A DNA stretch of 64,000 bases from Sphingopyxis soli (GCF_018682675.1 NZ_JAFMTR010000042.1:1-64000); one strand, 5' to 3'; positions 44,476 through 54,968 are shown, numbered from the stretch's first letter. Notes: generated from the sequence alone by a model not told the origin. Numbers and translations are program-made.

Positions 44476-45370
44476 GATAAAGCGCTCGCACATCCGGCAG
44501 TTCCTCGCCGTCGTCGACGCGGGCAGCTTTACGCGTGCCGCGCAGCAAATCCGGGTCACCCAGCCCGCGCTATCGACCGGCGTGGCCGATCTCGAGCGTC
44601 TTGTCGGCGCGCCGCTCTTCATCCGTAACCGCCGCCAGATTCGTCTCACCGAAGCCGGCGGCCGGTTCCTGCCGATCGCGCGCGATCTTGAGCGGGGTTT
44701 CCGTACCGCCGACGGCTTCGGCCGGGGCGAAGAGAGCGACAAACCGGTGCTCAGGCTCGGGACGATCCGCTCGGTGCCCGGCGAGTTTTTCCAGACCGTC
44801 GCCGCCTTGCTTTCGCGCGATTTCGCTTTGGAGATCGGCGAGAATAGCGACTCCGAACTCCGCGCAGCCATTCACGGCGGCCGCCTCAACATGGCGCTCG
44901 TCCCGCTCCGGTCGGGCGAGCGCGGTGCCAATGTCGTTTCGCTGTTCGAGGAACCGATGGTGATGTTCGTCGGGACGGGGCATCCATTGGCGGGGCAGGA
45001 TGCGGTCTCGCCCGAGGCGCTGGCGCCCGAGACGATGATCGCGCGCCGCTCGTGCGAGTTTCTCGACGCGACCAGCCGCTTCTTCACCCGCCACCGCGTC
45101 CGCCCGCGCTTCGCGCTGCGCAGCGACAGCGACGACCGCTGCCTGCGCATGGTCGCGGCGGGGATCGGGATCACGACCGCGCCCGTCTCGCTGGCGATTG
45201 ACGGAGTCGTTCCGATCAAGGTGAGCGGCTACGACTTCCGCCGCGAACTCGGCCTCTTCATCGATCCCGCGTGGCGTGCCCAGCCCGAGATGGAGCAACG
45301 TCTCTCCCGTGCTCTTCCGGCCATCCAACGCGCCGCCGCCGAATGGCAGGAGGCGAGGGTCAATGGCTGA
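44474..45370 (+). CDS. LysR-family transcriptional regulator
   Basis: 298 residues. The N-terminal winged helix-turn-helix has SHIRQFLAVVDAGSFTRAAQ, then QIRVTQPALSTGVADLERLV; the C-terminal periplasmic-binding-protein-like effector domain starts near residue 90. ATG at 44474. It is divergent from isovaleryl-CoA dehydrogenase and 75 bp upstream of cysD, so it could control leucine catabolism, sulfate assimilation, or both; divergence favours liuA. Confidence 0.9.
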   Translation: MIKRSHIRQFLAVVDAGSFTRAAQQIRVTQPALSTGVADLERLVGAPLFIRNRRQIRLTEAGGRFLPIARDLERGFRTADGFGRGEESDKPVLRLGTIRSVPGEFFQTVAALLSRDFALEIGENSDSELRAAIHGGRLNMALVPLRSGERGANVVSLFEEPMVMFVGTGHPLAGQDAVSPEALAPETMIARRSCEFLDATSRFFTRHRVRPRFALRSDSDDRCLRMVAAGIGITTAPVSLAIDGVVPIKVSGYDFRRELGLFIDPAWRAQPEMEQRLSRALPAIQRAAAEWQEARVNG

Positions 45371-45445
45371 GCTTTCAAGTCTGGCTTGCCCCCCCGAAAG
45401 GCCATACAGCTTGATCGCCCTCGGCCGGGGCGGCAAGGGCGGGGC

Positions 45446-46351
45446 ATGACCGATACACTGACCCATCTCGACCGGCTCGAGGCCGAGAGCATCCATATCA
45501 TGCGCGAAGTGATGGCCGATGCGGCGAAGCCGGTGATGCTGTATTCCGTGGGCAAGGACAGCGCGGTGATGCTCCATCTCGCGCGAAAGGCCTTCTATCC
45601 CTCGCCGCCGCCATTCCCTTTGCTGCACGTCGACACGACCTGGAAGTTCAAGGCGATGTACGACATGCGCGACCGCATGGCCGCCGAGAGCGGTATGGAG
45701 CTGATCGTCCATCAGAACCCCGAGGCGAAGGCGCGCGGGATCAACCCGTTCGACCACGGCCCGCTGCACACCGACATGTGGAAGACCGAGGGGCTGAAGC
45801 AGGCGCTCGACCTCCACGGCTTCGACGTGGCCTTTGGCGGCGCGCGGCGCGACGAGGAAAAGAGCCGTGCGAAGGAACGCATCTTTTCCTTCCGCACCGC
45901 GACCCACGGCTGGGACCCGAAGAAGCAGCGACCCGAGCTTTGGAACCTCTACAACGCCCGCAAGGCCAAGGGAGAGAGCATCCGCGTCTTTCCGATCTCG
46001 AACTGGACCGAGCTCGACATCTGGCAATATATCGCGCGCGAAAATATCCCGATCGTACCGCTCTACTTCGCCGCCCCGCGCCCCACGGTGGAACGCGACG
46101 GCCTGCTGCTGATGGTCGACGACGACCGCTTTCCGCTCGAGGATGGCGAGGTTCCGGTGGAACGTTCGGTGCGCTTCCGCACCCTCGGCTGCTACCCGTT
46201 GACGGGCGCGGTCGAAAGCGAGGCGACGACGCTTTCCGAGGTGATCCAGGAAATGTTGCTGACGACGACCAGCGAACGGCAAGGCCGCATCATCGACAAG
46301 GATGGCGGTGATGCCTCGATGGAAAAGAAGAAGCAGGAGGGGTACTTCTAA
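45446..46351 (+). CDS. cysD: Sulfate adenylyltransferase subunit 2
   Basis: ATP sulfurylase small subunit that makes adenosine 5'-phosphosulfate from sulfate and ATP. 301 residues, PP-loop SVGKDSA at 34-40, [30 protein letters not shown], and the C-terminal [10 protein letters not shown] typical of CysD. ATG at 45446 follows AAGGGCGGGG. The stop is adjacent to the start of cysNC (no gap), so the two subunits are coexpressed. Confidence 0.96.
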   Translation: MTDTLTHLDRLEAESIHIMREVMADAAKPVMLYSVGKDSAVMLHLARKAFYPSPPPFPLLHVDTTWKFKAMYDMRDRMAAESGMELIVHQNPEAKARGINPFDHGPLHTDMWKTEGLKQALDLHGFDVAFGGARRDEEKSRAKERIFSFRTATHGWDPKKQRPELWNLYNARKAKGESIRVFPISNWTELDIWQYIARENIPIVPLYFAAPRPTVERDGLLLMVDDDRFPLEDGEVPVERSVRFRTLGCYPLTGAVESEATTLSEVIQEMLLTTTSERQGRIIDKDGGDASMEKKKQEGYF

Positions 46352-48253
46352 ATGACCGATCCTGTTTATGTCACCGACGCGCTGATCGCCGAAGATATCG
46401 ACGCCTATCTCGCGGCTCACGAAAGGAAGTCGCTGCTGCGCTTCATCACCTGCGGTTCGGTCGACGACGGCAAGTCGACCTTGATCGGCCGCCTGCTCTA
46501 CGACAGCAAGATGATCTTCGAGGACCAACTCGCCGCGCTCGAAGCCGACAGCAAGCGCGTTGGCACACAGGGGCAGGAGATCGACTTCGCGCTGCTCGTC
46601 GACGGCCTCGCCGCGGAGCGCGAACAGGGGATCACGATCGACGTCGCCTATCGCTTCTTCACGACCGAAAAACGCAAGTTCATCGTCGCCGACACGCCGG
46701 GGCACGAGCAATATACGCGCAATATGGTGACCGGCGCCTCGACCGCCGACCTCGCCGTCATCCTGATCGATGCGCGCAAGGGCGTGCTGACGCAGACGCG
46801 GCGGCACAGCTTCCTCGCGCACCTGCTCGGTATCCGGCACATCGTTCTGGCGGTGAACAAGATGGACCTTGTCGGGTACGACAAGGCCGTCTTTGATCGC
46901 ATTACGCTCGCCTACCGCGCGTTCGCGAGCGAGATCGGGATCACCCACTTTACCCCGATCCCCATCTCGGGGTTCAAGGGCGACAATATCACCGCGCTTT
47001 CGGCGAACACACCCTGGTTCAGGGGCCCGGCGCTGATCGAGCACCTCGAGGCAGTCGAGATCGGCGCCGCGGCCGACGAGACGAAGCCCTTCCGAATGCC
47101 GGTGCAATGGGTGAACCGCCCCAATCTCGATTTTCGCGGCTTCTCGGGCCAACTCGCGAGCGGGACGGTCCAGCCCGGCGATCCGGTGCGCATCCTGCCC
47201 AGCGGCAAGACGACAACCGTCGATCGTATCGTTACGCTCGACGGCGATCTCGATAAAGCCGTCGCCGGCCAGTCGGTGACGCTCACGCTTGCCGATGAGG
47301 TCGACTGCTCGCGCGGCGACGTGATCGCCGCCGCCGATGCGCCGCCCGAGGCAGCCGACCAGTTCGAGGCGACGCTCGTCTGGATGGCCGACGAGGCGAT
47401 GATCGCGGGCCGCGCCTATTGGCTGAAACTTGCGACGCAGACGGTGTCGGCGACTATCCAGCAGCCGAAGTACGAGATCAACGTCAACACGCTCGACCAT
47501 CTCGCGGCGAAGACGCTCGACCTCAACGGCATCGGCGTCGTCGAACTGTCGACCGACAAGCCGATCGTTTTCGAAGCCTATGCGGACAAGCATGCGCTCG
47601 GCGGGTTCATCCTGATCGACAAGCTCACCAACGCCACCGTCGCGGCGGGGATGCTGCACTTCAGCCTTCGCCGCGCGCAGAATGTCCATTGGCAGGCGAC
47701 CGACATCAGCCGCGAGATGCGCGCGGACCTCAAGAACCAGAAGCCCGCCTTGCTCTGGTTCACCGGCCTCTCGGGTTCGGGCAAGTCGACAATCGCCAAC
47801 CTCGTCGAGAAGAAGCTGCACCGGATGAACCGCCACAGCTTCCTGCTCGACGGCGACAATGTCCGCCACGGGCTCAACCGCGACCTTGGCTTCACCGAGG
47901 CCGACCGGATCGAGAATATCCGCCGCGTCGGAGAGGTGGCGAAGCTGATGACCGATGCCGGGCTCATCGTCATCACCGCCTTCATCTCCCCCTTCAAGGC
48001 CGAGCGCGACATGGTGCGATCGATGCTGCCCGAAGGCGAGTTCCTCGAAATCTTCATCGACACGCCGCTTGCCGAAGCCGAGAAGCGCGACGTGAAGGGT
48101 CTCTACAAAAAGGCGCGCGCCGGACAGCTCAAGAATTTCACCGGCATCGACAGCCCCTATGAGGCGCCCGAGCAGCCGGAAATCCGGATCGACACGACCG
48201 CGATGACACCCGATGAAGCGGCGGACCTGATCATCGATCGCTTGCTGGGATAG
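46352..48253 (+). CDS. cysNC: Bifunctional sulfate adenylyltransferase subunit 1 / APS kinase
   Basis: 633-residue fusion. The N-terminal CysN GTPase domain has P-loop GSVDDGKST (35-43), [12 protein letters not shown] and NKMDL, and drives ATP sulfurylase by GTP hydrolysis. The C-terminal CysC kinase domain has P-loop GLSGSGKST (472-480), [15 protein letters not shown] and [13 protein letters not shown], and phosphorylates APS to PAPS. The CysN-CysC fusion is established in many alphaproteobacteria. Followed after 3 bp by cysQ, which removes the PAP produced downstream of PAPS use. Confidence 0.96.
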   Translation: MTDPVYVTDALIAEDIDAYLAAHERKSLLRFITCGSVDDGKSTLIGRLLYDSKMIFEDQLAALEADSKRVGTQGQEIDFALLVDGLAAEREQGITIDVAYRFFTTEKRKFIVADTPGHEQYTRNMVTGASTADLAVILIDARKGVLTQTRRHSFLAHLLGIRHIVLAVNKMDLVGYDKAVFDRITLAYRAFASEIGITHFTPIPISGFKGDNITALSANTPWFRGPALIEHLEAVEIGAAADETKPFRMPVQWVNRPNLDFRGFSGQLASGTVQPGDPVRILPSGKTTTVDRIVTLDGDLDKAVAGQSVTLTLADEVDCSRGDVIAAADAPPEAADQFEATLVWMADEAMIAGRAYWLKLATQTVSATIQQPKYEINVNTLDHLAAKTLDLNGIGVVELSTDKPIVFEAYADKHALGGFILIDKLTNATVAAGMLHFSLRRAQNVHWQATDISREMRADLKNQKPALLWFTGLSGSGKSTIANLVEKKLHRMNRHSFLLDGDNVRHGLNRDLGFTEADRIENIRRVGEVAKLMTDAGLIVITAFISPFKAERDMVRSMLPEGEFLEIFIDTPLAEAEKRDVKGLYKKARAGQLKNFTGIDSPYEAPEQPEIRIDTTAMTPDEAADLIIDRLLG

Positions 48254-48256
48254 AGT

Positions 48257-49006
48257 GTGACTGTGGGGGAAACGGACGAACATCTGGCCGAACGGCTCGC
48301 AAATGCTGCGGGTGAGATCTTGCTCGACCTTCGGGCATCTGGCGAATTCGTCGACAAGGCGCTCGGCAGGGTCGGCGACGCACGGGCGAACGCCATGCTG
48401 ATGGACGAACTCCGCGCCGCGCGCCCCGACGACGCGATCCTGTCCGAGGAAGAAAAGGATAATGTTGCGCGCTGCGGCGTCAGCCGCGCGTGGATCGTCG
48501 ATCCGCTTGATGGCACCCGCGAATATAGCGAGGGACGCAGCGACTGGGCGGTCCATGTCGCGCTCGCGGTCGACGGAGTGCCGACGGTGGGCGCAGTGGC
48601 GTTGCCGGGCCTCGGGCTTATGCTCACCTCAGGATCGCCGACGCCGCTTGCGCCGGCCAATGCGCCGCTGAAAATGCTCGTGAGCCGCACCAGGCCGGCA
48701 GCCGAAGCCGTCTATGTCGCCGAAAAAATGGGCGCCGATCTGGTCGCCATGGGCTCGGCAGGCGCGAAAGCGATGGCGGTCGTCCGGGGCGAAGCGGATA
48801 TTTATCTCCACACCGGCGGCCAATATGAGTGGGACAATTGCGCGCCGGCGGCGGTCGCGATCGCGGCAGGCCTCCACGTCAGCCGCGCCGACGGCTCGCC
48901 GCTCGTCTATAACTGCGCGAACCCCTATCTCCCCGACCTGTTGATCTGCCGGAAGGAGCTGGCGGACGAGGTGCTGCGCCTGGCGGGCGAATTTGTCGTT
49001 GAATAG
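48257..49006 (+). CDS. cysQ: 3'(2'),5'-bisphosphate nucleotidase
   Basis: 249-residue inositol-monophosphatase-superfamily enzyme that degrades 3'-phosphoadenosine 5'-phosphate and recycles PAPS. Metal-binding motifs: LSEEE (62-66), VDPLDGT (81-87) and the C-terminal YEWDNCAPAAV. The start is GTG at 48257; a second GTG two codons later is also possible. It directly follows cysNC, completing the sulfate activation operon. Confidence 0.9.
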   Translation: MTVGETDEHLAERLANAAGEILLDLRASGEFVDKALGRVGDARANAMLMDELRAARPDDAILSEEEKDNVARCGVSRAWIVDPLDGTREYSEGRSDWAVHVALAVDGVPTVGAVALPGLGLMLTSGSPTPLAPANAPLKMLVSRTRPAAEAVYVAEKMGADLVAMGSAGAKAMAVVRGEADIYLHTGGQYEWDNCAPAAVAIAAGLHVSRADGSPLVYNCANPYLPDLLICRKELADEVLRLAGEFVVE

Positions 49007-49042
49007 GTTCCCGTTTCGGACGAATCTCGACACTCATGCTAT

Positions 49043-49071
49043 CGTCATCCTGAACTTGTTTCAGCATGACG
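49043..49071. repeat. Short hairpin repeat (REP-like)
   Basis: CGTCATCCTGAA / TTCAGCATGACG, 12-bp arms with one mismatch and a 5-base loop, 37 bp after the cysQ stop. The sequence type (GTCATCCTGAACTTGTTTCAG) is a familiar dispersed repeat in sphingomonads (from memory). No T run follows, so it is not called a terminator. Confidence 0.6.
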
Positions 49072-49192
49072 GGATTTGAAAGGCGGCTCCACATTTCGAA
49101 GAAGCTACCTCCATCCAAGCTTCGCGATTGCCTCGGCGTCCTGCTCCCCCTAAACCAGTTTCATCCAAAAACCGAACACCGGGAGATGCGCG

Positions 49193-50332
49193 ATGACCGA
49201 TTTGCCCACCACCAACACCGTCATGGTGACCATCGTGAAGCCCGAGGGGCAGCTCGAGGTCTATTTCGAGCGCCGCCCGATGCCCGAGCCCAAGCCGCAC
49301 GAGGTGCTGGTGAAGGTGCTCGCGACGCCGATCAATCCGTCCGACCTCGGCCTGCTGTTCGGCGGGGCCGACATGGCGACCGCCCGCGCCGGGGAAAGGG
49401 ACGGACTCCCGATGATCACCGCCGATGTCCCGCCCGCGGGCATGCGCGCGATGGGCGGGCGGATCGGCGACGCGCTGCCGATCGGCAACGAAGGCTGCGG
49501 CGTGGTCATCAAGGCCGGCGACTCGCCCGAAGCGCAGGCGCTCGTCGGCAAGACCGTCGCGCTGCTCGGCGGCGAGATGTATGCTGAATATCGTTGCCTT
49601 CCCGTTCAGATGACGATGCCGCTGCCCGACGGCACCGATCCGGTCGACGGCGCCTCCTGCTTCGTCAATCCTCTGACCAGTCTCGCTTTCACCGAAACGA
49701 TGCGGATGGAGAACCACAGCGCGATCGTCCACACGGCGGCCGCGTCGAACCTCGGCCAGATGCTCGTGAAGATCTGCGCGAAAGACGGCATCCCGCTGGT
49801 CAACATCGTGCGCAGCGACGCGCAGGTCGAGATACTGAAGGGCATCGGTGCGCAGCATATCGTCAACAGCAGCGCCGACGACTTCATGGATCGCCTCGTC
49901 GATGCGATCGCCGAGACCGGCGCCACGATCGGTTTCGACGCGACCGGCGGCGGCAAGCTGGCGGGGCAGATCCTGACCGCAATGGAAGCTGCGGCGGTCC
50001 GCAAGATGACGACCTACAGCCGCTATGGTTCGGACACGTTCAAACAGGTCTATATCTACGGCGCGCTCGACCTGTCGCCGACGACCTTCTCGGCGCGCAG
50101 TTTCGGCCTGACCTGGGCGCTCGGAGGCTTCCTGCTGACGCCGTTCATGGCGAAGGCCGGGATGGAAACGGTGGGTCGGATGCGCAAGCGCGTGGTCGAC
50201 GAGCTGACAACGACGTTCAAGAGCCACTACAGCCACGAGATCTCGTTGACCGAGGCGCTGGATATCGACACGGCGCAGGCCTACAACGCGAAGCGCACCG
50301 GCGAGAAATATCTGATCAAGCCGCACGGATAG
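49193..50332 (+). CDS. Zinc-type alcohol dehydrogenase/quinone oxidoreductase family (MDR) protein
   Basis: 379-residue medium-chain dehydrogenase/reductase: an N-terminal GroES-like domain (PHEVLVKVLATPINPSDLGL; IGNEGCGVVIKAG) and a Rossmann domain with the ASNLGQMLVKICAKDG nucleotide-binding segment and IGFDATGGGKLAGQIL. The catalytic zinc cysteines of alcohol dehydrogenases are absent, which fits quinone reductase or enoyl reductase types. A ribosome site (GGGAGATG) lies before the ATG. Monocistronic, between cysQ and a repeat region. Confidence 0.85.
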   Translation: MTDLPTTNTVMVTIVKPEGQLEVYFERRPMPEPKPHEVLVKVLATPINPSDLGLLFGGADMATARAGERDGLPMITADVPPAGMRAMGGRIGDALPIGNEGCGVVIKAGDSPEAQALVGKTVALLGGEMYAEYRCLPVQMTMPLPDGTDPVDGASCFVNPLTSLAFTETMRMENHSAIVHTAAASNLGQMLVKICAKDGIPLVNIVRSDAQVEILKGIGAQHIVNSSADDFMDRLVDAIAETGATIGFDATGGGKLAGQILTAMEAAAVRKMTTYSRYGSDTFKQVYIYGALDLSPTTFSARSFGLTWALGGFLLTPFMAKAGMETVGRMRKRVVDELTTTFKSHYSHEISLTEALDIDTAQAYNAKRTGEKYLIKPHG

Positions 50333-50756
50333 CGCGGGTTGCGCCCGGTTTCGACCGATTGCGGCGATAAGGCCCTCCCTGTCGCGCAGCGATGGGGAGG
50401 TGGCTGCGCGAAGCGCTGACGGAGGGGCTTTCGCGCCGACGTCGCGGCCCCTCCACCAATCGCTTCGCGAGCGATCTCCCTCCCCATGGCTGCGCCACAG
50501 GGAGGAGCTTGCGACTGCTCCCCACCCCAAGGCAGACGCGAAGAAAGGTCTGTCCTACATTATCCGGCTGTGCCAGCCTTCATCCGGTAGATGACGGCGT
50601 CGCGCCGCGGCAAGGCGGGCAGGATGGGTTCGGCAGCGCTCCCGGGCACAAATGGGCGACGCAATGGGCTGAACTTTCCTGAACTTTGGACATTCAGGCA
50701 GCGCTGATCCCGGTGAACCCGCCGCTCCAAATCCGACATTCACGAAGAGTCGGCCG
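50333..50756. other. 424-bp intergenic region, no supported gene
   Basis: Holds the long inverted repeat described separately (50373-50505). The remaining 250 bp contain only short frames (about 60 codons or less) without recognisable protein features. They carry two copies of CCTGAACTTT-like sequence near 50690. No promoter or terminator is clear. Confidence 0.6.
50373..50505. repeat. Long imperfect inverted repeat (R4/R5) of the CCTCCC..GGAGGGGC family
   Basis: Arm R4 (50374-50428) begins CCTCCCTGTCGCGCAGCGAT and ends GGAGGGGC; arm R5 (50447-50505) is its imperfect reverse complement, starting GCCCCTCC and ending ACAGGGAGG. An 18-base loop lies between. Outer motifs match R1-R3 at 37.7-38.3 kb, inner stems differ. 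Confidence 0.75.
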
Positions 50757-51911
50757 CTACCGCTTCATGCACTGGCGCACATCGTCGCGCTTATACTCGC
50801 TGCAATTCCACAGCGCCTTCTCGAACCCCGCCCTGTCGTCGCGGAGGTAGGAAAAGGTCATCGCCGATCGCTGCATGTCGCTCATCGCGTCGCTGTCGGG
50901 CTTCAGCATCGGGTTGGTCCAGCCCATGAACTTGCAATAGGGCTTCTCGCCGCAGAGCCTGAGCGCCGTGGTCACAAAACTCTCGGGCGTCGCGCGGCGG
51001 TCGAGCGAAACATAGATGGTGTCGCGTCCCGCTTTCTCGCCCGCGCCGGGGACGAGCTTGGCCTCGCCGACGGCGGCGTTGGCATCGACGCCGGCCAGTT
51101 CCACCGGCGGCAGCGTTCCGATCGCCAGCGCGTGCGAGGGCGACAGCGCCGCCATCTTAACGATTCCGGCATCGTTGCCCGACACCAGACCGCGAAACGC
51201 GCCGGGCGTTCCCCAGAAGCCCGGCCAGCGGAAGAAGAGGTGCGTATCGACGACCGCGATCTTCTCGAGGCTGTCGCTCCAATAGGGACGCACCCAGTCG
51301 GTGTGATAATGCGTCGCGAGCCCGACCTTGGGATAGGTCGTCCCCGACAGCATCATCTCCGCATTCGCCTGCGCACGTGCCCAGGCGGCGTCCGAATAGC
51401 GGCGATTGAGAGCGCCATCGCAGGTGAAGGTGAACTGGCACCCCGTCGTGCGCTCCGAACCCTGGAACACGACGCCGCAGATCGACTTGGGAAAGGCGGG
51501 ATGGCGCGCGCGGTTGATGACGACCTGACCGACCGCCTGCTGGCCCTTGGCGTCGTCGCCCGCTTCATAGAGCATGGCGGCGGCAAGGCAGTCGCGCGCG
51601 CGGGCGCGGCCGTCGCCGCTACCGGCGTAGATGAAAGGGCGCGCGGCGACGAAACCCTTGGTGACGAGCGGGATTTCGGCATTCTGCGCCTTGGCGTCGG
51701 CCTCGCTCACCGGCGCCAACTCGACCGGCGCCACCTCCGGAACGACGTCGGCAGGCGGTGCGACCGGATGCGGGCGCACACCATGCTTGCCCGCCCCAGC
51801 ATGGTTGCTCGCGTAGAGGACGGCAACGATCGCCGCGGCCGTCATCAGGACGAACAACCAGCCCGTCCAGTCGCGCCGCAGGGGCATCGCCTGTTCGCCT
51901 TCGGGGCGCAT
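50757..51911 (-). CDS. Cell wall hydrolase, SleB family
   Basis: 384-residue membrane-anchored protein: one N-terminal transmembrane helix (GWLFVLMTAAAIVAVLYAS) and a periplasmic SleB-type hydrolase_2 domain at about residues 105-215, with CLAAAMLYEAGDDAKGQQAV containing the catalytic Glu, VINRARHPAFPKSICGVVFQ and GCQFTFTCDG. The remaining C-terminal 170 residues have cysteines but no known domain. It likely cleaves peptidoglycan as a lytic transglycosylase or amidase. Start at 51911 or 51887 is possible; neither has a strong ribosome site. It follows cysK with a 9-bp gap. Confidence 0.85.
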   Translation of the reverse strand: MRPEGEQAMPLRRDWTGWLFVLMTAAAIVAVLYASNHAGAGKHGVRPHPVAPPADVVPEVAPVELAPVSEADAKAQNAEIPLVTKGFVAARPFIYAGSGDGRARARDCLAAAMLYEAGDDAKGQQAVGQVVINRARHPAFPKSICGVVFQGSERTTGCQFTFTCDGALNRRYSDAAWARAQANAEMMLSGTTYPKVGLATHYHTDWVRPYWSDSLEKIAVVDTHLFFRWPGFWGTPGAFRGLVSGNDAGIVKMAALSPSHALAIGTLPPVELAGVDANAAVGEAKLVPGAGEKAGRDTIYVSLDRRATPESFVTTALRLCGEKPYCKFMGWTNPMLKPDSDAMSDMQRSAMTFSYLRDDRAGFEKALWNCSEYKRDDVRQCMKR

Positions 51912-51920
51912 CAGCGGAGA

Positions 51921-52841
51921 TCAGATTTCGGGCAGGAAATCGGGAACCGACAAATAGCGCTCGCCGGTGTCGTAGTTGAAGCCGAGCACGCGCGTGCCGG
52001 GGGGCAATTCGGCGAGCTTCTGGCTGATCGCGGCAAGCGTCGCGCCCGACGAAATGCCGACGAGCATGCCTTCTTCGGTCGCGGCGCGGCGCGCGAAATC
52101 CTTGGCGGCGGCGGCATCGACCTTGATTACGCCGTCGAGCAGATCGGTGTGCAGGTTGCGCGGGATGAAGCCGGCGCCGATGCCCTGGATCGGGTGCGGC
52201 GCGGGCTGGCCGCCCGAGATGACGGGGGAGGCTGCGGGCTCGACCGCGTAGACCTTCAGGTTCGGCCAGTGCTGTTTCAGGAATTGCGCGGTGCCCGTGA
52301 TATGGCCGCCGGTGCCGACGCCGGTGATCAGCACGTCGATCGGCGTGTCCTTGAAATCGGCGAGGATTTCGGGCCCCGTCGTGCGGACGTGGACGTCGAT
52401 GTTCGCTTCATTCTCGAACTGCTGCGGCATCCACGCGCCGGGCGTCGTCTCGACCAGCTCGATCGCGCGCTCGATCGCACCCTTCATGCCCTTTTCGCGC
52501 GGGGTCAGATCGAAGGTTGCGCCATAGGCGAGCATCAGGCGGCGGCGCTCCAGCGACATGCTCTCGGGCATGACGAGAACCAGCTTGTAGCCTTTGACGG
52601 CAGCCGCCATCGCGAGGCCGATGCCGGTGTTCCCCGACGTCGGCTCGACGATGGTGCCGCCTTCCTTCAGGCTGCCATCGCGTTCGGCCGCCTCGATCAT
52701 CGCAAGCCCGATACGATCCTTGATCGACCCGCCGGGGTTGCTGCGTTCCGACTTCACCCAGACTTCGGCGTCGGGGAACAGCTTCGCCACGCGGATGTGC
52801 GGGGTGTTCCCGATGGTCTCCAGGATCGAATTGGCTTTCAT
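51921..52841 (-). CDS. cysK: Cysteine synthase A (O-acetylserine sulfhydrylase)
   Basis: 306-residue PLP enzyme that makes cysteine from O-acetylserine and sulfide. PLP lysine Lys41 in [12 protein letters not shown], the substrate loop [11 protein letters not shown], the phosphate-binding [10 protein letters not shown], and the C-terminal tail lacking a heme or CBS domain are all in place. Its ATG overlaps the stop of the upstream hydrolase by 4 bp. Functionally linked to the cysD-cysNC-cysQ operon 3 kb away. Confidence 0.95.
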   Translation of the reverse strand: MKANSILETIGNTPHIRVAKLFPDAEVWVKSERSNPGGSIKDRIGLAMIEAAERDGSLKEGGTIVEPTSGNTGIGLAMAAAVKGYKLVLVMPESMSLERRRLMLAYGATFDLTPREKGMKGAIERAIELVETTPGAWMPQQFENEANIDVHVRTTGPEILADFKDTPIDVLITGVGTGGHITGTAQFLKQHWPNLKVYAVEPAASPVISGGQPAPHPIQGIGAGFIPRNLHTDLLDGVIKVDAAAAKDFARRAATEEGMLVGISSGATLAAISQKLAELPPGTRVLGFNYDTGERYLSVPDFLPEI

Positions 52842-53506
52842 GATCGGTGCGCTCTTTCTTTATACTCGAACCGCGGGTCGAGACGGACCCGGTTCGGCCA
52901 GTCCCCGGCGCGCAGCCACTTGGTCTCGTCGGCCAGGGCGGGCAGCGGCGGGGGTTGTAACGAGGCGAGCAGATACTGTCCATAAGGCCAGTCGCCGATC
53001 CCTGAATCCGCGTTGATGTGACCGAACGGCCCGGCGTTGACGAAACGCGCATCCCACTGCCGCGACAGGCGCCAGACGTCCGCCGTCTTGGCATAGGGGT
53101 CATTGTCGCTTGCGACGACGATCATCGGCGTATGCGAGGTGAAGCCCGGCGCGTCGCTGAAGCCATAGACGCGATTTTCTTGCCGCAACCGCGCCAGTTC
53201 GGGCGGCGCGACGAGCAGCGCGCCGGCGATGCGCGTGCGCGTCAGCGCGCTGGCTGCGGCAAACCAGTGCGCGAAAGCATGGCAGCCGAGGCTGTGCGCG
53301 GCGACCAGCACCGGCTCGCTTTCGGCGTCGATCGCTTCGGCGATACGCTTGACCCATTCGTCCTTGTCGGGGTTCGACCATCGGCCGAGATCGACTCGCT
53401 CACAGTCGGCGAACTTGTGCTCCCACAGGCTCTGCCAATGGGTCGGGCCGCTGTTGTGCAGCCCCGGAATGGTCAGGATTTTGTGGCGTATGGTGGCGCT
53501 GGGCAT
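52838..53506 (-). CDS. RBBP9/YdeN-family alpha/beta hydrolase
   Basis: 222-residue serine hydrolase. [20 protein letters not shown] at the N-terminus is the family signature; the nucleophile Ser72 is in AAHSLGCHA, the Asp in VASDNDPY and the His in [28 protein letters not shown] precedes the ATG. Coupled by overlap to cysK. Physiological substrate unknown for bacterial members. Confidence 0.88.
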   Translation of the reverse strand: MPSATIRHKILTIPGLHNSGPTHWQSLWEHKFADCERVDLGRWSNPDKDEWVKRIAEAIDAESEPVLVAAHSLGCHAFAHWFAAASALTRTRIAGALLVAPPELARLRQENRVYGFSDAPGFTSHTPMIVVASDNDPYAKTADVWRLSRQWDARFVNAGPFGHINADSGIGDWPYGQYLLASLQPPPLPALADETKWLRAGDWPNRVRLDPRFEYKERAHRS

Positions 53507-53657
53507 CGGGGGTTCTCCATCGAGGTGGGGGAGGGGAACCGCGGTGACGGGTGCAATCGAGGTAATTCAACTATTTTAATTGGCAATCACTTTGTGATGA
53601 ATGGGAGGCAGTTTGCGACGAGCCGATTTTGCATTTTCGGGCGACCGCAAAAATGCG

Positions 53658-54968
53658 CTATTCGGCCGGTTTGAATTGCGGTTCGAAGGTCTTGGCGCGG
53701 CGCAGTTCGGGAAAGAGCCATGCCCAAAGTGCGGTTACACCGACCGCGGCCGCTCCGCCGACGACTACGGCAGGAACCGGACCCAGCGCCGCGGCCATCG
53801 CGCCGGCCCGCATCTCGCCAAGCTCGTTCGACGCCGATATGGCGAGGCCCGACGCTGCGCTGACGCGGCCGCGCATATGATCGGGGGTGTTGAGCTGGAT
53901 CAGCGTCCCGCGCACGAAGACCGAGAACATGTCGGCCGCCCCGAGGAGGACAAGCATCGCGAGCGAAAGCAGGAGGCTGGTCGACAGGCCGAAGGCCACT
54001 GTCGCGAGGCCAAACACAACAACTGCCCAAAGCATCTTCACGCCGACGTTGCGTTCGATCGGGCGGAACGATAGTCCCAGCGCCACAATCGCCGCTCCCA
54101 AGGCGGGGGCCGCGCGCAGCAGCCCGAGCCCTTCCGAGCCGACATGCAGGATGTCGCGGGCATAGACGGGCAGCATCGCGGTCGCACCCGACAGGATCAC
54201 CGCGAACAGGTCGAGCGTGATCGTGCCGAGCAGAAAGCGCTCGATCCAGACGAACTTCAGGCCGTCGAGCATCTCGCGCAGCGGATGGCGGCGCACCTCG
54301 ACGGGCGGTGGCAGCACAGGGCGGACACGGCTGATCGTGAACGCCGAGACGGCGAGGAGGATGGCCGCGAAGATATAGACCGCCGTCGGATGCGCGGCAT
54401 AGATCAAGCCGCCGACCGCCGGGCCGATAACCGAAGCGGATTGCCAGGCGATGCTGCTCATCGCGATCGCCCGCGGGAGTACAGCGGGCGGAACGATATT
54501 TGGCGCGATGGCGCTCATCGCGGGGCCCGAAAAGACGCGCGCCACCCCATGCAGCGCAGCAAGGCCGAACAGCAGCGGCAGCGTCAGCCCGCCGACCCAT
54601 GTGAACCAACCGAGTGTGGCTGCGATCGTGATGTCGATCAGGTTAGAGAAGATCGCAACGCTGCGGCGCTCGAACCGATCGGCCGCCCAACCCGCGACCG
54701 GCGTCAGCAGCGCAAGCGGGATGAACTGCACGAGCCCGAGCAGTCCGAGCTGGAACGACGCCTGCCTGATCGACATGCCATAGTCGGTCCGCGCGGTGTC
54801 ATAGAGCTGGTATCCGATCACGACGACCATCGCGATCGTTGCCATCACCGCGGTGAAGCGTGCCGCCCAATAATAGCGGTAATCGGGAAAGCTGAGTGGG
54901 GAGGGAGCTCTCGGCGTCGATTCCGGCATCACCGGTTCGTCGCCGTCGGGAGGGAGTATCGTTGCCAT
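53658..54968 (-). CDS. MFS transporter, EntS/MFS_3-like exporter
   Basis: 436-residue major facilitator with about 12 predicted hydrophobic helices. The loop motif WAADRFERRSVAIFSNLIDI and PVYARDILHVGSEGLGLLRA are typical of the MFS_3 group that includes siderophore exporters such as EntS. A charged, proline-rich cytoplasmic N-terminus of about 30 residues precedes helix 1. It is transcribed leftward alone, with 151 bp before the next gene. No siderophore genes lie in the window, so the cargo is unknown. Confidence 0.87.
   Translation of the reverse strand: MATILPPDGDEPVMPESTPRAPSPLSFPDYRYYWAARFTAVMATIAMVVVIGYQLYDTARTDYGMSIRQASFQLGLLGLVQFIPLALLTPVAGWAADRFERRSVAIFSNLIDITIAATLGWFTWVGGLTLPLLFGLAALHGVARVFSGPAMSAIAPNIVPPAVLPRAIAMSSIAWQSASVIGPAVGGLIYAAHPTAVYIFAAILLAVSAFTISRVRPVLPPPVEVRRHPLREMLDGLKFVWIERFLLGTITLDLFAVILSGATAMLPVYARDILHVGSEGLGLLRAAPALGAAIVALGLSFRPIERNVGVKMLWAVVVFGLATVAFGLSTSLLLSLAMLVLLGAADMFSVFVRGTLIQLNTPDHMRGRVSAASGLAISASNELGEMRAGAMAAALGPVPAVVVGGAAAVGVTALWAWLFPELRRAKTFEPQFKPAE

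Noticed and set aside
44570-48556. A 1,328-codon open frame on the minus strand across lysR, cysD, cysNC and cysQ
   Set aside because: It is antisense to four well-supported genes, has the Arg/Asp/Gly-rich composition of GC-rich shadow frames and matches no family.
50555-50743. Small protein gene on the minus strand in the intergenic region
   Set aside because: Composition is not protein-like, no ribosome site or family similarity was seen.
53586-53598. ATCAC-TTT-GTGAT dyad as a CRP-type site
   Set aside because: Half-site spacing is 3 bases instead of the 6 expected for CRP; the dyad is too short to support.
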